From Flavobacterium ammonificans (GTDB lineage Bacteria > Bacteroidota > Bacteroidia > Flavobacteriales > Flavobacteriaceae), in NCBI RefSeq assembly GCF_020886115.1, contig NZ_AP025185.1:682001-746000 (forward strand): a stretch of DNA of 64,000 nt, in the 5' to 3' direction. The position numbers and the translations under genes are program-made. Of this stretch, positions 42,538 to 51,405 are shown one piece after another (the stretch's first letter is position 1; each line of letters opens with the position of its first letter). The notes beneath the pieces were generated by a model. It searched no databases. It was given only the letters and a program-made list of their open reading frames with translations, and had not been told where the DNA came from.

Positions 42538-45375
42538 TTATAAATTGAAAGATAAGCTAACGAAGTAGGTTCTTCCGTAGCCATAAAAATATTTGTTGCC
42601 AAAGTTGGGTGTTCCGTTGGAAACGTCTTGATTCCGTTGCCTAAAGTTGGCATTACGGGCTTGTTCGAACCCTCCTGTTTTAAATGTTGTATTCAATACG
42701 TTATTAATACTACAAAATAGATTCAGATTTTTTTTCATCACTCTCCAAGATTTACCGCCAACTAAATTTAGGAGCATTACTGAGGGTAGTTCTTCTTGTT
42801 TGAGAAGGGTTTTTCCTCGATCTAAAGTGGCTTCTGGAAACGGAAATCCGCTGACGGGATTGGTAAAAAAAATGGAAGTGCGCGCAATAGGTGAAATATC
42901 GACATATCGATCTGCCAGATAATTAGCATTAGCACTAATCCACCAGTATTTTGGATTTCTGTATTCTAAACCCACAGAATAGGCTTGTTGTGGCATGCCC
43001 GCTTGACGATAATTTTTGAGTGCAGCAGTTCCAAAATCAAAAATTGGTAATCTGTTTTCTGCAGAGGCTTTGGCATCGTTTGTAATCGTTACATTGGGAT
43101 TGCTATTATAAATATATTCTCCAAAACCGGCTGCTAAAGTAGCTTTTAATGTTGGATCAATTTGGTATTCAAAACTCAGTTCAGTTCCCCAATTTTTTTT
43201 ATCCAATTGTGTTAATGTTTGGCTCACAAACGCATTGGTACTATTGTTTCCAGCTCCGTTATCAAAAATCCCTTCGGCATAGAAAAAGGAGTTTTCGGTG
43301 CTCCCAATAATTTCATTATAAAAACTAGAAAAACGCAATTTTAATTTTGGCGAACGATACACATAACTAGCATCTAGACTGTTATTGTTTTCATTACTTA
43401 TTTGGTCTACAATGTTGTTATTTAGTCTTGAGTTAGGAAAAACAGACCTTAAATTAGGGGCTTTAGTAGCAAAGTATCCATTAAACAACACTAATTGTTT
43501 TCCAGAAATTTTTAATACGAGACCTCCTTTAAACCCATAATTTTCAAATTGGACGTTGGCGCTTTTACCAAAAGAAGTAGTGGGGTAGAGGCCGTTTTTG
43601 TAAAATCCTTCTCGTTGGAAATTGGTAGTTGAAAATTCTTGAGCTAAATAAAAATCAATTTTTTTATATTGAAATTGAAATTGCGTGAATCCTTCCAATT
43701 CTTTCACGAGAAACGAGTAATTATAACCATACTGATCACCAACCCGAACTTGTCTATTTGGTTGGTTTAAATCAGATTGAGCCTGATCTCCTCTATAAAA
43801 AGGGTCAATGTCCTCAAAATAGCTTCCGCCAAGTAAGTCTACTACGTTTTGATAGTTGTGAGAATACAGCTGATTATACGATACATTGGAATTGAAATGA
43901 ATATGATCGGTTATTTTTGAGTGCAACTGAGAGTTTAGCGCTACCGTTGTATCATCTGTTCGATCCTCAAACAAGATATATTTACTTTTTCCGGGCTCAT
44001 AACCCGTTATTTCTCCATTCGAATTAGTAACAGGGTTTTGATTGGCTTTGTAGATTGCCCCCCAGTCGATTTGCTGCTGAGATAAAAACGCGAGTTTATT
44101 TAATTCGGCATTCGCTAAGTCAGGAGTAAACGCACCCGAAAACTCCCCCTCATCTCGTGCATATAAAGAACTGAAGAAGCTTGGCATTTTTCTATAATAA
44201 GAGGGATCGGGGCTGTTTGCTTTTTGAAAATCGATATTGGTATTACTTATTTTTCCAAACTGAAATAAGGCACCAAGATTTAAGGTGGTTTTATCATTTA
44301 TTTTAAAATAATCATTCAATATAAAAACGGGTTCTTCTACTTTTTTGATTCGAGAATTGCGTTTTTGCCCATTAAAGAAACCCCAATACGAATTGTATCT
44401 TGTTGAGGTTAAGTCCGTAACCTCATCTGTATTTGGTGAATTTTTCCCGCGAGAATTCGGAGTGTAAAACGCAGTGAAATTAAGTGAATTCCGATCGCTT
44501 AGTTTTTTTTCAACACTTATAAAAAATGAATTTGCGTCATAGTTAGTTCCATCAAAATACCCTTCTCCGGCATATCTTTTCCCTGCAGAAATCACAAACG
44601 CCCATCCGTTTTCATTCATTCCAGAGGCGTAGGTTACCATAGTTCTCCATTGGTAGTTCGTGTTGGTTCCAGAAAATGAGATTCTTGTTCCCTTTCTGTA
44701 TTGGCTGGCTTGCGTACTTATATTTTGTGTAGCCAAGAGATCGCCAAAACTAAAATCAGAAGGGTTGGTTCCAATTGAAATTTCCTGATTTCGTAACACA
44801 TCATTGATCCCGCCCCAATTACTCCACTGTGGCCTTCCATCAAAAAATTTGTTCATTTTAATACCGTTCATCATTAGAACAGCATATTTGCTGTCCAAGC
44901 CACGAACTCTGTACCGGCTTGTTCCCCAATTGAATGCCGCTGCCTGTTGGTAGGCATCTCGCGTAGCTTGAAGTAGACCTGAACTACTTTCGTTACCTCC
45001 GCTATCATCATTTATATCACTGTCTAAAAGGGCAATATTGCCAGCTTCTTTTTCGATTTCATCGTTTTCTTCAAGAGGGATTGTCCCTAAATCAAACGAC
45101 TTGCCAGGCAGCAAAACGACCTTGATTAATTTGTCTTGATAGCCATCAGAGTGAATTAAAAGCAATTGATTATTTTGAAGTTGAGTTACCAATCGGAACT
45201 TTCCATCAGAAGAGGTTAATTGCATTTCGTTAGTGTTTTGGATACTAACAGCAACAGAGTTTAATGGAGACTGAGATTTTTTATCAATAATTTTACCTAA
45301 AAGAATACTTTCTTTTTGAGCAAAAAGCGAGACGCAATTACACAGAAATAATAGACATAGGAAATGGGTTTTCAT
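42538..45375 (-). CDS. TonB-dependent receptor with carboxypeptidase-like N-terminal domain
   Basis: A 945-residue outer-membrane receptor. Signal peptide MKTHFLCLLFLCNCVSLFAQ, then a CarboxypepD_reg-like domain (about 24-100, LLGKIIDKKSQSPLNSVAVSIQ), a plug domain (~150-230, RYRVRGLDSKYAVLMMNGIKMN) and a beta barrel ending in aromatic-terminated YFVSLSFNL. No SusC-type TonB-box region is evident. The substrate is unknown. The start at 45375 fits the signal peptide; the 12 upstream residues do not. It is followed at 13 bp by the DUF5689 lipoprotein gene. Confidence 0.9.
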   Translation of the reverse strand: MKTHFLCLLFLCNCVSLFAQKESILLGKIIDKKSQSPLNSVAVSIQNTNEMQLTSSDGKFRLVTQLQNNQLLLIHSDGYQDKLIKVVLLPGKSFDLGTIPLEENDEIEKEAGNIALLDSDINDDSGGNESSSGLLQATRDAYQQAAAFNWGTSRYRVRGLDSKYAVLMMNGIKMNKFFDGRPQWSNWGGINDVLRNQEISIGTNPSDFSFGDLLATQNISTQASQYRKGTRISFSGTNTNYQWRTMVTYASGMNENGWAFVISAGKRYAGEGYFDGTNYDANSFFISVEKKLSDRNSLNFTAFYTPNSRGKNSPNTDEVTDLTSTRYNSYWGFFNGQKRNSRIKKVEEPVFILNDYFKINDKTTLNLGALFQFGKISNTNIDFQKANSPDPSYYRKMPSFFSSLYARDEGEFSGAFTPDLANAELNKLAFLSQQQIDWGAIYKANQNPVTNSNGEITGYEPGKSKYILFEDRTDDTTVALNSQLHSKITDHIHFNSNVSYNQLYSHNYQNVVDLLGGSYFEDIDPFYRGDQAQSDLNQPNRQVRVGDQYGYNYSFLVKELEGFTQFQFQYKKIDFYLAQEFSTTNFQREGFYKNGLYPTTSFGKSANVQFENYGFKGGLVLKISGKQLVLFNGYFATKAPNLRSVFPNSRLNNNIVDQISNENNNSLDASYVYRSPKLKLRFSSFYNEIIGSTENSFFYAEGIFDNGAGNNSTNAFVSQTLTQLDKKNWGTELSFEYQIDPTLKATLAAGFGEYIYNSNPNVTITNDAKASAENRLPIFDFGTAALKNYRQAGMPQQAYSVGLEYRNPKYWWISANANYLADRYVDISPIARTSIFFTNPVSGFPFPEATLDRGKTLLKQEELPSVMLLNLVGGKSWRVMKKNLNLFCSINNVLNTTFKTGGFEQARNANFRQRNQDVSNGTPNFGNKYFYGYGRTYFVSLSFNL

Positions 45376-45686
45376 AGAATTTGGGATTAAAATGAAAAGG
45401 GGGATTTTCAAAACAATAATGGGTGTATTGTCTTGAAATGTAACGATTAAAAAGGTTGTTTTTGGAAAAAACGAATTGGCTTTGTGGCATTTAAACCTAT
45501 TCGTTGGTTAAAAATAATAATTTTATTTATTGGTTTAATTTTTTTATTGATTTTTTTTGCCGCGAAGGCGCAAAAGCGCAAAATGTTTCGAACGATTAAG
45601 TTAATTAAGAATCTTTGGACTTCTCTAATTTATGACATCTATGTTCCAAATCGTCCTTCGTATATCGTAAATCGTCCTTCTAAAAC
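45376..45686. other. intergenic region with dispersed-repeat words
   Basis: A 311-bp gap before the MFS gene. It holds GCCGCGAAGGCGCAAAAGCGC (45561-45580 region, related to words at 24420 and 48300) and repeated AATCGTCCTTCGTATATCG / AATCGTCCTTC words (45652-45680). A 101-residue ORF here lacks any protein-like pattern. No gene is supported. Confidence 0.55.
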
Positions 45687-46898
45687 CTATTCCGCAGTAG
45701 AAATTTTAGATACCATAAACGAAATAAGAACACCAAAAACGCCGATAAAGGCAAAAGAAAATTGCAGTCCGAAAGCCTCAGCGATGTAGCCAATAATGGG
45801 CGGGCCCATTAAAAAGCCTAAGAAACTTACACTTGAAACCGCTGTTAAAGCTTCGCCTGTTGGTATTTCAGGATGTTTTCCAGCAATGCTATACAAAGTA
45901 GGAATAATGGTCGAAACTCCTAGCCCAACAAACATAAAAGCAATGGTACACGGTATAATATAAGGGAAAAAGACAGCCGTAAAAAGACCGCTCGAAATCA
46001 CCACACCACTGATTTGCATCACTCTTTTTCGACCAAATTTTTGAATGAAACGATCGCCAAAAAAACGTCCGCTTGCCATCATAATCATAAACGAAGTATA
46101 GCCCAAAATTACTAAAGGCCCAGGTGCTTTTACTACATCTTTGAAATATACGCCGCTCCAGTCAAACATCACCCCTTCGCTTGCCATACAACAGAAACCA
46201 ATTATGCCTAACCACAACAATAATCTATCGGGTTTTCTAAATCCTTTTTCTTTTTTGGGTTGTGGTTTTTCGACCGCTTTGATGAGGTATTTGATGTTGA
46301 ACGAAATCAACGATAAAACGAGAATGCCAACACAAACAAAATGTTGGAAAGGTGTAAGTTCCAATGCCAACATTCCCAGTCCCACAAAAGCGCCAGTGAA
46401 ACCCGCCAAACTCCACATACCATGGAAAGACGACATAATGGTTCTTTTAAACAAACCTTCGGTATACACCCCTTGAGTATTTACAGAAATATTCGACAAG
46501 TTGCCAAAAACGCCAAAAAAGAACAAGCCTAAGGCCAATACCCAAGGATTGGAAGCCAAACCTAAGTTGGCCAAACTTATAGTGTACATGATAATGGCAA
46601 AAAGAAGTGTATTGTGGCTGCCGAAACGCGTGACTAATTTTCCTGAAAATGGCATCATGGCCAATTGACCTACCGGAACGGCAAATAAAATAGACCCTAA
46701 AGTGGCTTCGCTAAGATGTAAACTGGTTTTGATATCTGGAATCCGACTGGCCCACGAAGCAAAACACAACCCCATTCCGAAGTAGAAAGAACCTACTCCT
46801 AACCGAATTCTATTCAAGTAAGATGCTTTGGCTTCGCGGTAGCTTTTCTTATATTTTCCTTTGCCTTTGAATCGGCCTAAAAAGTTTAAATCTATCAA
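45687..46898 (-). CDS. MFS transporter
   Basis: A 403-residue inner-membrane carrier with about twelve hydrophobic helices and a basic cytosolic N terminus (FKGKGKYKKSYREAK). Helix 1 has GLCFASWASRIPDIK and the helix 2-3 loop GKLVTRFG; the halves are joined by KPQPKKEKGFRKPDR. The SWASRIP pattern is that of the YbjJ-like MFS subgroup. The substrate is unknown. The best start appears to be the TTG at 46898, since the first internal ATG would cut helix 1. Confidence 0.85.
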   Translation of the reverse strand: MIDLNFLGRFKGKGKYKKSYREAKASYLNRIRLGVGSFYFGMGLCFASWASRIPDIKTSLHLSEATLGSILFAVPVGQLAMMPFSGKLVTRFGSHNTLLFAIIMYTISLANLGLASNPWVLALGLFFFGVFGNLSNISVNTQGVYTEGLFKRTIMSSFHGMWSLAGFTGAFVGLGMLALELTPFQHFVCVGILVLSLISFNIKYLIKAVEKPQPKKEKGFRKPDRLLLWLGIIGFCCMASEGVMFDWSGVYFKDVVKAPGPLVILGYTSFMIMMASGRFFGDRFIQKFGRKRVMQISGVVISSGLFTAVFFPYIIPCTIAFMFVGLGVSTIIPTLYSIAGKHPEIPTGEALTAVSSVSFLGFLMGPPIIGYIAEAFGLQFSFAFIGVFGVLISFMVSKISTAE

Positions 46899-47212
46899 AA
46901 TGCTGTCTTTAGGATTTCATTGTGTCAAAAATACAAAAACGGATTGTTCGAAAGTGATAAATCTGTAATGACACTCAATTACAACGTTATTGTTTATAAT
47001 TTTTTTGCCACAGATTCAGCGGATTATTGCGTCATTGCGAGGAGGGACGACGAAGCAATCTTTGTTTTTCCACCACAGATTCACAGATTTTTATTTCACT
47101 ATTTTTAGAATTTCTTAAATCTGAGTTCTATGTAGTGTATTGTAAACAAAACACACCCCTAGCCCCTCTCGAGAGGGGAACGTGTAGCTTTCGCAAATCC
47201 TATATCGTAAAT
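46899..47212. other. repeat-rich spacer
   Basis: A 314-bp gap without a gene. It contains a palindrome-like GTCATTGCGAGGAGGGACGA..GAAGCAATC unit (47031-47060), whose inverse AGATTGCTTCGT..CCTCGCAAT occurs in the tRNA-Cys repeats, two ACAGATTCA(C/G) words, and the first copy of an exact 43-bp repeat at 47150-47192. Confidence 0.6.
47150..47192. repeat. 43-bp direct repeat, copy 1
   Basis: Identical over 43 bases to 48381-48423, in the same orientation. It contains the 16-bp perfect palindrome CCCCTCTCGAGAGGGG and the flanks ACACACCCCTAG and AACGTGTAGCTTTC, which also pair partly (ACAC/GTGT). It stands just after the stop of the oxidoreductase gene. Confidence 0.85.
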
Positions 47213-48256
47213 CTAACTTATTGTAATTACTTTTTGCTCAGTATTACTTTGTATCGCCGCTTCAATAATTTGCATCACATTAGCGCCTTCTTGAGCGGTA
47301 ACGGGTTCAGGTTGGTTTTGAGTTATAGATTGATACACGCCGTCAAAATAATCGTAATAATTCCCTTGAAGTGTCGGGATTTTTTCTCGAACGATTTCTC
47401 CGTTTAACTCGGTATGCAGCAAGCCTTCTTTGTCTTTGGGTTCAGTTCCCCAAGTGGTTAAGTTGGGTTTTTTGACTAATTTTAATTCGTCTTCTTGTAC
47501 ATCGCCACGGGGTTTTAGAAACGATCCTTTTTTGCCGTGTAATACAAAGGCAGGATTAGGCTCGCGAACAAAAAATCCCGCTTTCAATCGGACTCTTTTA
47601 TCTGAATAATACAACAAAATGTCAATGTAATCGTCTACAATAGACTGTTCACGCGTGATACGAATGTCCGCAAAAACGCCTTTGGGCATGCCAAATAAAT
47701 ACAAGGCCTGATCAATCAAATGTGGTCCTAAATCTTTTAAGATTCCAGCGCCACCATTGGCTGTTTCTTTGTGAATTTTAGGGCTTAAAACGGGGTTGTA
47801 ACGGTCAAAGTGGAATTCGGCTTCAACAATTTCGCCCAACGCATTATCATCAATGATTTTTTGAACCGTTTTAAAATCGCTGTCCCATCGTCTGTTTTGG
47901 AAAACGGCTAATTTTAGTCCTTTGGCTTTAGCCAAATCGGTTAATTCTTTCGCTTCTGCAACAGTGGTGGTAAAGGCTTTTTCGACCAAAGCATGTTTGC
48001 CTGCCAGCAATACTTGTTTGGCGTATTCAAAATGCGTTCCTACAGGCGTATTCACCACAATTAACGTTGCATCTGATTCCAAAACCGCTTCCAAACTAGG
48101 ATAACTCGTTACACTTGGATAGTCTTCTTGGATTAATTTTTTGCTTCTTTCCCAAGAACCTACTAATTCGAAACCAGAATGAAGCGTTAAAAAAGGAGCA
48201 TGAAACACCTTTCCAGACATGCCGTAAGAGAGTAAAGCAGTTTTGATTTTTTGCAT
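47213..48256 (-). CDS. Gfo/Idh/MocA family oxidoreductase
   Basis: A 347-residue NAD(P)-dependent oxidoreductase. The N-terminal Rossmann fold begins KIKTALLSYGMSGKVFHAPFL, where the usual GxGxxG is altered to SYGMSG; then VVNTPVGTHFEYAKQVLLAGKHALVEKAFTT with the conserved EK(P/A) motif. The C-terminal domain has GGGILKDLGPHLIDQAL-like GGAGILKDLGPHLIDQALYLFG. The substrate, probably a sugar or polyol derivative, is unknown. ATG 48256 is used; the nine upstream residues do not fit. The gene is bracketed by two identical 43-bp repeats. Confidence 0.9.
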   Translation of the reverse strand: MQKIKTALLSYGMSGKVFHAPFLTLHSGFELVGSWERSKKLIQEDYPSVTSYPSLEAVLESDATLIVVNTPVGTHFEYAKQVLLAGKHALVEKAFTTTVAEAKELTDLAKAKGLKLAVFQNRRWDSDFKTVQKIIDDNALGEIVEAEFHFDRYNPVLSPKIHKETANGGAGILKDLGPHLIDQALYLFGMPKGVFADIRITREQSIVDDYIDILLYYSDKRVRLKAGFFVREPNPAFVLHGKKGSFLKPRGDVQEDELKLVKKPNLTTWGTEPKDKEGLLHTELNGEIVREKIPTLQGNYYDYFDGVYQSITQNQPEPVTAQEGANVMQIIEAAIQSNTEQKVITIS

Positions 48257-48588
48257 GTTTTTTTGTTTTGAATGCGTATGCAAAGTAAAGTTTTTTTCTG
48301 CCGCGAAGACTCAAGGACGCCAAGATTTTTGAGATTAAGAATTTCTTTTTTCGCGTTTATTATTTTAAACGAGAAATATAAACACACCCCTAGCCCCTCT
48401 CGAGAGGGGAACGTGTAGCTTTCAAAAAACGTCATTTACCTCTTATATCGTACTTCGTCCCGACGCTTCGGGATCGCAAATCGTATATCGAATTAACAAA
48501 CTTTTAGCAGCCGATGGTTTTTTAAACTATTTATAATACAAAAGAAAACCCTATTTTTGTGCATCAAAATTAGAATTAAAACTAGAAC
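48257..48588. other. repeat-rich spacer before rseP with promoter word
   Basis: A 332-bp gap holding a GCCGCGAAGACTCAAGGACGCCAAG word (48300-48325), the second 43-bp repeat, then ACTTCGTCCCGACGCTTCGGGATCGC (48455-48480), a palindrome family also present in the tRNA-Cys repeats. The -7-like word TATTTTTG at 48553-48560 lies 28 bp before rseP. No gene seen. Confidence 0.6.
48381..48423. repeat. 43-bp direct repeat, copy 2
   Basis: Exact copy of 47150-47192, same orientation, 1231 bp away, upstream of the oxidoreductase start. See copy 1 for the internal palindrome. Confidence 0.85.
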
Positions 48589-49932
48589 ATGGATATTGTT
48601 ATCAAGCTTTCTCAATTTTTAATGAGTTTATCATTACTAATTATTTTACACGAATTAGGGCATTTTATACCTGCCAAATTATTCAAAACTAGAGTAGAGA
48701 AATTCTACTTGTTTTTTGATGTAAAATTTTCGCTTTTGAAAAAGAAAATTGGCGAAACCGAGTACGGAATTGGGTGGTTGCCTTTGGGCGGCTATGTAAA
48801 AATTTTGGGTATGATCGACGAGAGTATGGACAAAGAACAAATGGCCTTGCCACCACAACCTTGGGAGTTTCGTTCTAAACCAGCTTGGCAACGTTTGATC
48901 ATAATGTTAGGCGGTGTAACGGTGAATTTTGTTTTGGCGTTTATCATTTATATCGGGATGGCATTTGCTTATGGCGAAATGTTTGTAGCTACCAAAGATT
49001 TGAAAGACGGATTACTAATTGAAAACCCTGTAATGCAACAAGCAGGTTTTCAAACGGGAGATAAAATACTTGCTATTGACGGAGAGCCATTAGAGCGTGT
49101 TGACAGCCAAATGAACGCTCAAATTCTTATGGCTAAAGAAGTAGTTATAGAAAGAAATGGGGTTTCAAAAACCATCGCTATGCCTATCGATTTTGTAGAC
49201 CAATTGTCAAAAATAGAAAAAGTATCACTTGCAACTATTCGTATGCCGTTTGTGGTAGGAGCTGTTTCTGAAGGGTCAAAAAACAAGACTTTACAACCTA
49301 AAGATATCGTCTTGCGTTTGAACGAAGAGCCAGCAAAATATATGGATCAAGCTAGAACAATTTTGGAAAAGAATAAAAACAAGCTCATTGTAGCGGGTGT
49401 TTTGAGAAACGACCAGGAAATACAAGTACCGGTTCAGGTGGATGCAGATGGAAAATTAGGGGTTCAATTGGGTGCTTTGGATTTAAAATCTCTTGAAAAA
49501 CTAGGCTATTACAAAGTAAGTAAACACGAATTTGGATTCTTTGAATCGTTCCCGATTGGAATTCAAAAAGGAGCGGATCAATTAGTGGGCTATGGCAAAC
49601 AATTGAAGATGATTTTCAATCCAGAAACGAAGGCGTACAAACAAGTAGGAGGTTTTGCAGCAATATTTAACATATTCCCAAGTTCATGGAGTTGGGAAGT
49701 ATTTTGGAACATTACGGCCTTGTTATCTATTATGCTTGGGGTTATGAACTTATTGCCAATTCCGGCTTTGGATGGGGGTCATGTGGTGTTTTTATTGTTT
49801 GAAATTATTAGCGGCAAGAAACCAAGCGAGAAATTTTTAGAAAACGCACAAATGGTTGGTATTGTTTTACTTATCAGCTTGTTGTTGTTTGCTAACGGAA
49901 ATGATATTTATAAAGCAATTGTAGGCAAGTAA
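48589..49932 (+). CDS. rseP: RIP site-2 metalloprotease RseP
   Basis: A 447-residue inner-membrane zinc protease that cleaves anti-sigma factors and signal-peptide remnants within the membrane. The zinc motif H21-E22-L-G-H25 is in the first helix; the conserved VKFSLLKKKIGETEYGIGWLPLGGYVKILGM follows, a PDZ region covers about 125-300, and the second metal motif NLLPIPALD395GGH lies in a late helix. Length is normal for Bacteroidota RseP. The tRNA-Asn gene follows after 84 bp. Confidence 0.95.
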   Translation: MDIVIKLSQFLMSLSLLIILHELGHFIPAKLFKTRVEKFYLFFDVKFSLLKKKIGETEYGIGWLPLGGYVKILGMIDESMDKEQMALPPQPWEFRSKPAWQRLIIMLGGVTVNFVLAFIIYIGMAFAYGEMFVATKDLKDGLLIENPVMQQAGFQTGDKILAIDGEPLERVDSQMNAQILMAKEVVIERNGVSKTIAMPIDFVDQLSKIEKVSLATIRMPFVVGAVSEGSKNKTLQPKDIVLRLNEEPAKYMDQARTILEKNKNKLIVAGVLRNDQEIQVPVQVDADGKLGVQLGALDLKSLEKLGYYKVSKHEFGFFESFPIGIQKGADQLVGYGKQLKMIFNPETKAYKQVGGFAAIFNIFPSSWSWEVFWNITALLSIMLGVMNLLPIPALDGGHVVFLLFEIISGKKPSEKFLENAQMVGIVLLISLLLFANGNDIYKAIVGK

Positions 49933-49959
49933 ATTTTTTTTAAAATTTAGAGCGAATTA

Positions 49960-49990
49960 TTTGCGAAAAACAATTTTAGCCCTATATTTG
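49960..49990 (+). promoter_or_regulatory. promoter of tRNA-Asn (first copy)
   Basis: TTTG (49960-49963), 19-bp spacer, TATATTTG (49983-49990), followed by CACC: a textbook Bacteroidota promoter. Transcription would start around 49997, 20 bp before the mature tRNA. Confidence 0.82.
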
Positions 49991-50012
49991 CACCGCTTTA
50001 AAAGTGAAATAC

Positions 50013-50092
50013 ACTTTCCTCCTTAGCTCAGTTGGTTAGAGCATCTGACTGTTAATCAGAGGGTCCTTGGTTCGAGCCCAAGAGGGGGAGCA
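50013..50092 (+). repeat. 80-bp direct repeat at the island left end (candidate att site)
   Basis: The whole tRNA-Asn plus 4 bases upstream and 2 downstream is repeated at 56719-56798 with a single mismatch (T at 50032, C at 56738). If a tyrosine integrase made the duplication, the crossover lies in the identical 3' part after the mismatch. Because entire tRNAs are present at both ends, an ancestral tandem tRNA pair is an alternative. Confidence 0.7.
50017..50090 (+). tRNA. tRNA-Asn (GTT), first copy, island left end
   Basis: A 74-base tRNA: acceptor TCCTCCT pairs with AGGGGGA, D-arm AGCTCAGTTGGTTAGAGC, anticodon arm TCTGACTGTTAATCAGA with anticodon GTT, T-arm CTTGGTTCGAGCCCAAG, discriminator G. 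It has its own promoter and a terminator at 50092-50121. Its sequence recurs with one base change at 56723-56796, and an integrase gene begins 112 bp downstream, marking it as an integration target. Confidence 0.97.
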
Positions 50093-50121
50093 AAAGTCCA
50101 GCAGAAATGTTGGACTTTTTT
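50092..50121 (+). terminator. terminator after the first tRNA-Asn
   Basis: Stem AAAAGTCCA/TGGACTTTT (50092-50100 with 50111-50119) followed by T's. It begins at the point where the two tRNA-Asn flanks diverge, so it may have arrived with the island. Confidence 0.8.
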
Positions 50122-50202
50122 GTTTTTATAACTTTTTGGTTCACTTTCTAATAATTGTTTGCGCATATTTTGTACAGCAAAAGCCATAATTAAAACCAAA
50201 TT

Positions 50203-51405
50203 ATGGTAAATCTTAAAACACTTCTTGATACAAGAAGAGCTAAATCTGACGGAAGTTTCAATATCATCTTCCGAATCACCCAAAACCGAAAAGTGTACAC
50301 ACTCAATTCTGGAGTATCAATATCATTAACTTATTGGAATGATAAAAGAATTGAAATCGATAAATCACACCCCAATGCCAACTTACTCAATCTAAAAATT
50401 ACCCAAAAGTACTTCAAGATACAAAAAGCTATTTTACAGTTAGATGATGAGTTTAGTATTGAACAACTTCGGTTTATGATAGATGACAATCCAAAGAAGC
50501 AGCTGAATACCACCTTTAAAACGTTTTCTGATAAGCTAATTTCTCAGATGATTGAGGTAAACAGAACAGGTAACGCTATTATATACCAAACAGCGGTTAA
50601 CAGACTGCTAAGTTTTTATGGTAGAGATGATTTAGGGTTTCAGGAAATAGATTACTCTCTCTTAGATGATTTTGCACACCACCTATCCATGAACGGATTG
50701 AAGCAAAACAGTATTTCAAACTACTTTAGGTCTATTCGGGCTATTTACAACAAGGCCATTAAAGCCAAGATCATAGAACGATCAAACTATCCTTTTGCTG
50801 AGATTAGTATAAGGACTGAAAAAACAGCAAAAAGAGCCGTTTCTAAAGACGATATCACTAAGCTGATACGTTTAAACCTTGAAACAAATTCTACAGCAGA
50901 GAGGTCTTTAAAATACTTCCTTTTGAGCTTCTATCTGCGTGGTATGTCCTTTACTGATATGGCTTACCTTAAGCAATCCAATATAATCGATGGGAGAGTG
51001 GAATACAAACGACGTAAGACACATAAAAACTACAGCATAAAGCTCTTTCCTGAAGCACAAGTACTTTTTAAACAGTTCAATGTTGATGGAAGTAAATACT
51101 TGTTGCCTATTTTACCAAATGACGCTCTAGAGGATAGTCTTGGAGCTAAAAAACTCATTCGTCAATTCATCAAAACCACCAACAAATACCTCAAACGTTT
51201 ATCCGAGCAAGTTGGACTAAGTTCTCCTGTAACAACATACACCTCGAGGCATTCTTTTGGTACAATAGCTAAACGATTGGGATACTCCAATGAGTTAATT
51301 GCAGAAGCATTGGGCCACGAGTTCGGTAATAAAATTACAAACATCTATTTGGACACATTCGATACTGATGTACTTGATGCAATGCATAAACACGTTATTA
51401 GCTAA
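50203..51405 (+). CDS. tyrosine-type site-specific integrase
   Basis: A 400-residue recombinase. The N-terminal arm-type region is followed by a SAM-like core-binding domain (about 110-205: DDFAHHLSMNGLKQNSISNYFRSIRAIYNKAIKAKI) and the catalytic domain with R246 in YLRGMSFTDM, R349-H350 in YTSRHSFGT, H372 in LGHEF and the nucleophile Y382 in NIYLDTF. All active-site residues are present, so it may be functional. It lies directly inside the left tRNA-Asn and reads away from it. It is presumably the enzyme that inserted the 6.7-kb island. Confidence 0.94.
   Translation: MVNLKTLLDTRRAKSDGSFNIIFRITQNRKVYTLNSGVSISLTYWNDKRIEIDKSHPNANLLNLKITQKYFKIQKAILQLDDEFSIEQLRFMIDDNPKKQLNTTFKTFSDKLISQMIEVNRTGNAIIYQTAVNRLLSFYGRDDLGFQEIDYSLLDDFAHHLSMNGLKQNSISNYFRSIRAIYNKAIKAKIIERSNYPFAEISIRTEKTAKRAVSKDDITKLIRLNLETNSTAERSLKYFLLSFYLRGMSFTDMAYLKQSNIIDGRVEYKRRKTHKNYSIKLFPEAQVLFKQFNVDGSKYLLPILPNDALEDSLGAKKLIRQFIKTTNKYLKRLSEQVGLSSPVTTYTSRHSFGTIAKRLGYSNELIAEALGHEFGNKITNIYLDTFDTDVLDAMHKHVIS

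Noticed and set aside
45484..45789. 101-residue ORF beside the MFS gene
   Set aside because: Translates dispersed-repeat sequence and overlaps the end of the MFS gene.
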